From Monoraphidium neglectum (lineage: Eukaryota > Chlorophyta > Chlorophyceae > Sphaeropleales > Selenastraceae), in the NCBI RefSeq assembly GCF_000611645.1, contig NW_014012881.1, forward strand, positions 10,160 to 21,756: DNA of 11,597 nt, in the 5' to 3' direction. Each line of letters starts with the position of its first letter. Position 1 is the first letter of the stretch. A program made the translations under genes and the position numbers. Shown here piece after piece: positions 7,557 through 11,597 of this stretch. The notes under the pieces are model-generated. The model was given only the letters and a program-made list of their open reading frames with translations, did no database searches and was not told where the DNA came from.

Positions 7557-10500
7557 TCACCGCTTGCCGCTGTTGAGCAGCATGACGCGGACTGAGCAGT
7601 CCGAGGCGCTCGACGCGCCGAGGCTGGGGGTGGTGAACCCGTCCTTGCAGGGCAGGCACCGCTGCCCCCCCGCCGAAGGCGAGTAGCTGCCGAGGGGGCA
7701 CACGTTGCACGCCGTGCTGCCGGGCCCGTCGGCGAACTGGCCGGGCGGGCAGAGCGTGCACATCGTCGCACCCTGCTGGTACGAGAACGACCCAGGCGGG
7801 CAGACCGCGCAGGTAAGCGCGCTGCTCGCGGCGGAGCGGGTCGAGTAGGTGCCTGGCTGGCAGCGGCTGCACGTCCACGCGCCCGTCGCCCCTGTGAAGC
7901 CGCCGGCCGGGCATGACATGCAGCGCGCGGCGCCGGTCGAGGGCGCGAAAAAGCCGATTGGGCAGGGCGAGCAGGACTTGGAGGCGGAGCGGTCCGCGTA
8001 GTGGCCCTTGGGGCAGGCGGTGCACGAGGTGGCGCCGTTGGTCGACGTGAAGCTTCCCGCCGGGCAGGCACGGCAGCTGGCGGACCCCGCGCGGTCGGCG
8101 AAGTAGCCGGGGCCGCAAGTGCTGCAGGCGCTGCTGCCGGGGCGCGGCGCGGCCCGGCCGGCCGGGCACATCCTGCGCGCAGGTGGGTTTTATGAAGATG
8201 ATGTTTCTGTTGGTGTGTTGCTTGGAGTGGCAAGGCATTGCAGAACGCTTGGAGTTGCGCATGCACAGACGGACCTGCGCGCCACCATGCATCTAGCGCC
8301 AGGGGCGGCGCGCAGCCCCACCACCACGCCACTGTGCCAAAGTGGGCCCTGAGCCCTCCCCTTCCCCCCCAAAGCCCACCCATACCCTGTCATGACAACC
8401 CACCGGCACGCCGTGGCGGACATGGAGCCACACTCCTGATTGAAGTGGCCCACTGGGCAGACCTTGCACGCGCTGCGGCCGCGGGAGTCTCCATACGTTC
8501 CGGCGGGGCACAGTTCACACTTCTTCTGCCCATACGACCGCTGGTAGCTGCCGCGCGGGCAGTCGCCGCACACGGCCGACCGGGGGTTGGGCGCGTACGT
8601 GCCTGGGGTCCAGGCCGGGCGGGGGCGGTGTTCGGGGTTTCATAGGGTTGTCAGGGGCGTCCATGCTGGTGCGCGACAAAAGCATGTTTGCTCGTGCTCA
8701 TTATGCGCATGCCCTGCAATTCCTCAAATGACTCTCCCAAGGTGCAGCCCACCACGTGGCGAATGCTGACGCCGCATTGCTCGCTTTGCAGGGCGGCAAC
8801 CTTTTCCCCGCCCTCACGTGAATGCAACACCCCAAAACACAGCAGTCCCGCAGGCGCCTCGCACCTGGCATGCAGACCGCGCACTTGCCGGCCGCCTCCC
8901 CAGAGCTCGACCCCGGCGGGCACGCCTGGCAAGACTCGCTGATGCTGCTGTCGCGGTACATCCCGGGGCTGCACGGGTTGCAAAAGTTCGAGCCCTCGGC
9001 AGACACCTGATAGCCGTCACCGCAGGCGACGCACTGGGTGGCCCCCGGGGCTGACGCAAACGTGTTGGACGCGCAGGTGTTGCAGGTGAACGAGCCATCC
9101 ATGTCCTGGAAAGTGCCCACCGGGCAGTCGACGCATCCCTGCTGGCTCTTGGCGCCGAGGATGGGGCCGAAGGTGCCGGCCGGGCAGTTCTGGGGCGCGG
9201 AGTCGCCTGCGCACAGGGAGGCGGCGCGGGGCGGGGCGGGGAGTGTTGTAGACAAGAGTCGAGGGGAGTCGTCATCAGTTTGGTGGACAGTCAAGGTGCA
9301 TTCGTTGCGGCTTGCATGCAGCTTTCATGCTTCTTAAGACGCAGGCTCGCGAGGCTTGCTTGTAATGCTCCTAAGACGCGAGAGCGCTCCACTCACCAGA
9401 CTTGCCAGGGCAGAAGGTGCCCACGCCGCAGGGCACACAGAAGTCCGACAGCAGCCGGTTGGGGTCCTCCCCGGGCTCCGTGAAACCGTCGCCGTTGAGC
9501 ATCTGGCGCGAGGTGCCTGCGCGTGGTGGCCATCGGACAGATTTGGCGGTGACAGTGGTGTGAGCAGATGTACGACCGGCTGCACGCCATTCTGGTGTAC
9601 ACACTGATTCCTTTCGCTTGGCAGGACACCATGTTGGCGCATACATATGATTTGCGAGCAGAATGGGACACGATGTCAACCGTGAGCGGAACAGCCTGCA
9701 GCTTCAGCCCTGGATGTCGCCCGTCAGGGCTCGCCTGCAGGGCAGGGGTCAAAGTTGACGCCCTTGACGTTCGCATTCTGGCCCTGGCCGTTGTCACCGC
9801 CGCCCAGGTAGCCCCATCCGCTCTCGGGCAGCTGCAAAGGGGGGCGATACAGAGCACAGGGAGCGCAGTCAGGATAAAACACCCCCACATGGCGTGCCAC
9901 CCACAATGAAGCTGTGGCGCAAGTCCTCCTGCAGTCAAGCATTAGAAACAGCCTTTTCTTTTCCTGGTCGAATTGACTCTACGACTCCAGGATCCCAGAT
10001 CGCATTAGCGGGTACCCACCACAAGTTTGACATCAGTCGGCGCCGACAGCTCGTCAGGGATGCGGCTTCCAGTGTCCGAGGCGGCAAACACGCGCGTCAC
10101 CATCCCCTCATTGTCCAGCACGCCGGTGATCCCGACCTTCCACCCATTGCTGCCCTTGCTGCTGATGCCCGCGAGCATGTTCGGCGCTGCGGCCATTGGG
10201 GATGGAGGGTGCGGAGGTGTTCAGTCGGTATGATGGGAGCGGTATTGGGGCGCTCTTTGAAGTCTCTTTTGCCGTTTACATCCCATCTTGTGGCCTGCAC
10301 AGTCGCTGCACGCCACCGCAAATCACAAGCCTCCGTGCACCCCGTACCCTGCTTGCTCCTCCCCAAGTGCACACAGGACTTGCCGGCAAAGCCGCCGGCT
10401 TGGCGGCCCAAATTCACTCTGGCTGCTATTGTCAACCGCCCAGTTTCCTTACTCACCCGTGTAGAAGGCGGTGATGGCGTTGCTCTCCGAGTTTTGGGAG

Positions 10501-11490
10501 CAGCCGGCGCCGCCCCTCCCGAGGTCGCCCAGCACATACATGTCGACCCGGCACTCCGCCGACACGTTGAGCCCGATCAGCGTCGCGCCGTCCCCGCGGA
10601 CGTCGCAGTTCTTGAACATGGGGGCGTACTGGGGGGCCGCCTCCGCGCCTGTTGGGTCCTTCTTGGGCCGCACCGCGCTGAAGCCGGCCTCGGGGCTGTA
10701 CCCCTCCGGCAGCCGCACGCTGTTGCAGGTGAACACGTTGTCGTTGGGGCTGAACCCCTCGGAGCAGTAGGGACGCCCATAGTAGCAGCTCATGCAGCGC
10801 GCCGCGCCCTTGTAGGGGGCGTAGCCGTACTGGCAGGGCTTGCAGGTGCGCTGGCCGGGCTTGTCCTGGTAAAAGTTCATCTCGCAGGGCGTGCACAGCG
10901 ACGCAGCGCTGGTCGCGTAGCTGCCGCGGGGGCACTGCATGCACCTGTCATGGTACCAGAGCGCGCCAGTGCGAGCGTTTTTTTTGTTGTGTAAGAAAGA
11001 TTACGGGGGGCAGGCAAGCGCTCTGGTGCGCGCATGCGCCAGCCCGCCGCTGCTCTCAAACAGGCGTCAATGGGTGCAGGATACGCCACTCACGCCTCCC
11101 GTCGCACCTGTCGCTCAGGGGGTCGTTCGGGGCGGAGATGGCGCCAAGCTTGTAGAGGTAACCCCCGGCGTTGCAGGTAACGTAGGTGTTGGGTTGGTCG
11201 GCGGTGTACTGGTAACGCACCGGATCCGCCAGCCACATGCCTGCCGAGTTCTTCACCTTCACAAACCCGCCGGCCGGCGCGATCGCGCAGACAAATCGCC
11301 CGGGGCGCCCGGGGATCGGGCGCGCGACGCGGCCGACGAGCGTCGCCGTGCTCAAATCCACGAGGCCGTCGGCGGGGTTCGAATCCAGGTCATAGGCGGG
11401 GTTGATGTCGAGCAGGGAGCAGAAGTCGTTGGTGGTGCCGGTGAAGGGGGCAAAGTCGGGGGTGGTGGGGCCGCCGACCTTCTGGATCGC
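7557..11490 (-). CDS. large extracellular GCC2/GCC3 (ephrin-receptor-like) cysteine-repeat protein, C-terminal part
   Basis: Eight exons are inferred: 11490-11108, 10944-10457, 10186-10020, 9831-9735, 9516-9397, 9206-8865, 8602-8404 and 8172-7557. They give 803 residues and a stop, and all phases match. Residues 1-127 are unrecognised. A first GCC2/GCC3 pair lies at about 129-185 (CMQCPRGSY, CTPC, CKPC, CMSC). A region at about 186-375 has no clear family and contains GWKVGITGVLDNEG and GWGYLGGGDNGQG. From about 424 to 798 there are roughly 21 units of 16-20 residues with the pattern CP-x-G-(T/S)-(Y/F)...C-x-x-C. Two joins rebuild the pattern exactly: CAVCMP-GTYAP, and C-R-M-C across exons 7 and 8. 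The family forms disulphide-rich extracellular stalks and often binds ligands or matrix. The protein ends SDCSVRVMLLNSGKR with no membrane segment or anchor tail, so it is probably secreted. A signal peptide should lie upstream of the window. Its specific role is unknown. Confidence 0.85.
7596..9186 (-). repeat. tandem array of about 21 cysteine modules (GCC2/GCC3 type)
   Basis: This is a protein-level repeat coded over three exons of the minus-strand gene. Each unit starts P-x-G-(T/S/H/Q)-(Y/F) and ends C-x-x-C, for example PAGSFTSTNGATSCTAC and PPGQFADGPGSTACNVC. Spacing is very regular in the last exon (about 17 residues) and looser towards the N-terminal side. One unit, NQECGSMSATACRMC, carries an extra cysteine. 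The units are diverged in sequence, so the array is old rather than a recent expansion. Confidence 0.85.
9517..9734 (-). other. GC-AG intron in the GCC2/GCC3 gene
   Basis: The exon ends CCTGCAG at 9735 and the intron begins GCGAGC instead of GT. The acceptor is CGCGCAG before 9516. In-frame read-through meets TGA two codons later, so the exon must end before that. No GT donor in the exon keeps both phase and sequence, whereas the GC donor gives FDPCPA-G-TSRQML, rebuilding the CPAGT motif of the family with the same G|GC split as the neighbouring introns. Confidence 0.7.
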
Positions 11491-11597
11491 CTGTGAAGTT
11501 CGACGGGAACAGGTTTTGGCGGTGGGCCCAAGGGTTTTGGGTTGTGTCAGAGAGCGGTCCGGACAGTAGTGCAGAACTGCAACTGCACGGGTCGCAC
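11491..11597 (-). other. upstream intron of the GCC2/GCC3 gene, incomplete
   Basis: An acceptor (GAACTTCACAG) ends at 11491 and the first visible exon starts in phase 0 with GCG ATC CAG. Nothing coding-like is seen from there to the end. The minus strand begins at 11597 with GTGCGACC, which would itself serve as a donor, so the upstream exon may end exactly at or beyond the edge. Confidence 0.55.

Noticed and set aside
7204..8292. 362-codon minus-strand frame over the last exon of the GCC2/GCC3 gene
   Set aside because: Out-of-frame shadow of a GC-rich coding exon; the cysteine-module frame is the real one.
11376..11392. GGTTCGAATCC, like the B box of a tRNA gene, on the plus strand
   Set aside because: It lies in a coding exon of the opposite strand, the bases around the loop do not form a T stem, and no matching D arm or acceptor stem is seen upstream.
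1..11597. An operon, defence system or secreted-effector cluster linking the three genes
   Set aside because: Introns, separate strands and separate promoters indicate ordinary eukaryotic genes. The shared surface location is not evidence of joint function.

Overview
The window looks like nuclear DNA of a GC-rich green alga, most likely a chlorophyte. The coding parts are very GC-rich with G/C third positions. Short introns of about 160-380 bases have GTGAG/GTGCG/GTGGG-type donors and CAG acceptors. TGTAA motifs, the usual green-algal polyadenylation signal, lie after the gene ends. The species cannot be named from the sequence. Every exon join proposed here was worked out by hand from splice motifs, reading phase and protein continuity, without transcript data.

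Layout. (1) 1-2404, minus strand: the 5' part of a voltage-gated cation channel gene of the Cav/Nav-like multi-domain superfamily. It covers repeat I (S1 to S6 with pore loop) and repeat II up to the start of S3. The gene continues past position 1. Its first intron holds a large CAG/GGCAGC repeat that shows up as false poly-Ala and poly-Cys reading frames. (2) 2405-4364: a spacer between divergent genes, with TATA-like elements but no convincing gene. (3) 4365-5844, plus strand: a complete three-exon gene for a 305-residue secreted, cysteine-rich surface protein, with a signal peptide and a hydrophobic tail that looks like a GPI-anchor signal. (4) 5845-7556: a spacer between converging gene ends, with one TGTAA signal per strand and a perfect 30-base palindrome. 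(5) 7557-11490, minus strand: the last eight exons (803 residues) of a large extracellular cysteine-rich protein with GCC2/GCC3 (ephrin-receptor-like) repeats. Its 5' end lies beyond the window.

All three proteins act at or outside the plasma membrane, but they have separate promoters and nothing shows that they work together. The points most worth a second look are the channel pore with alanine in place of the usual glutamate, a 155-residue insertion in its S2-S3 loop, the AG-free repeat intron, a GC-AG intron, the class 1-1 exons of the repeat protein, and an open-frame final intron that could switch the surface protein between anchored and soluble forms. I found no prokaryotic system, mobile element, tRNA, rRNA or CRISPR array.
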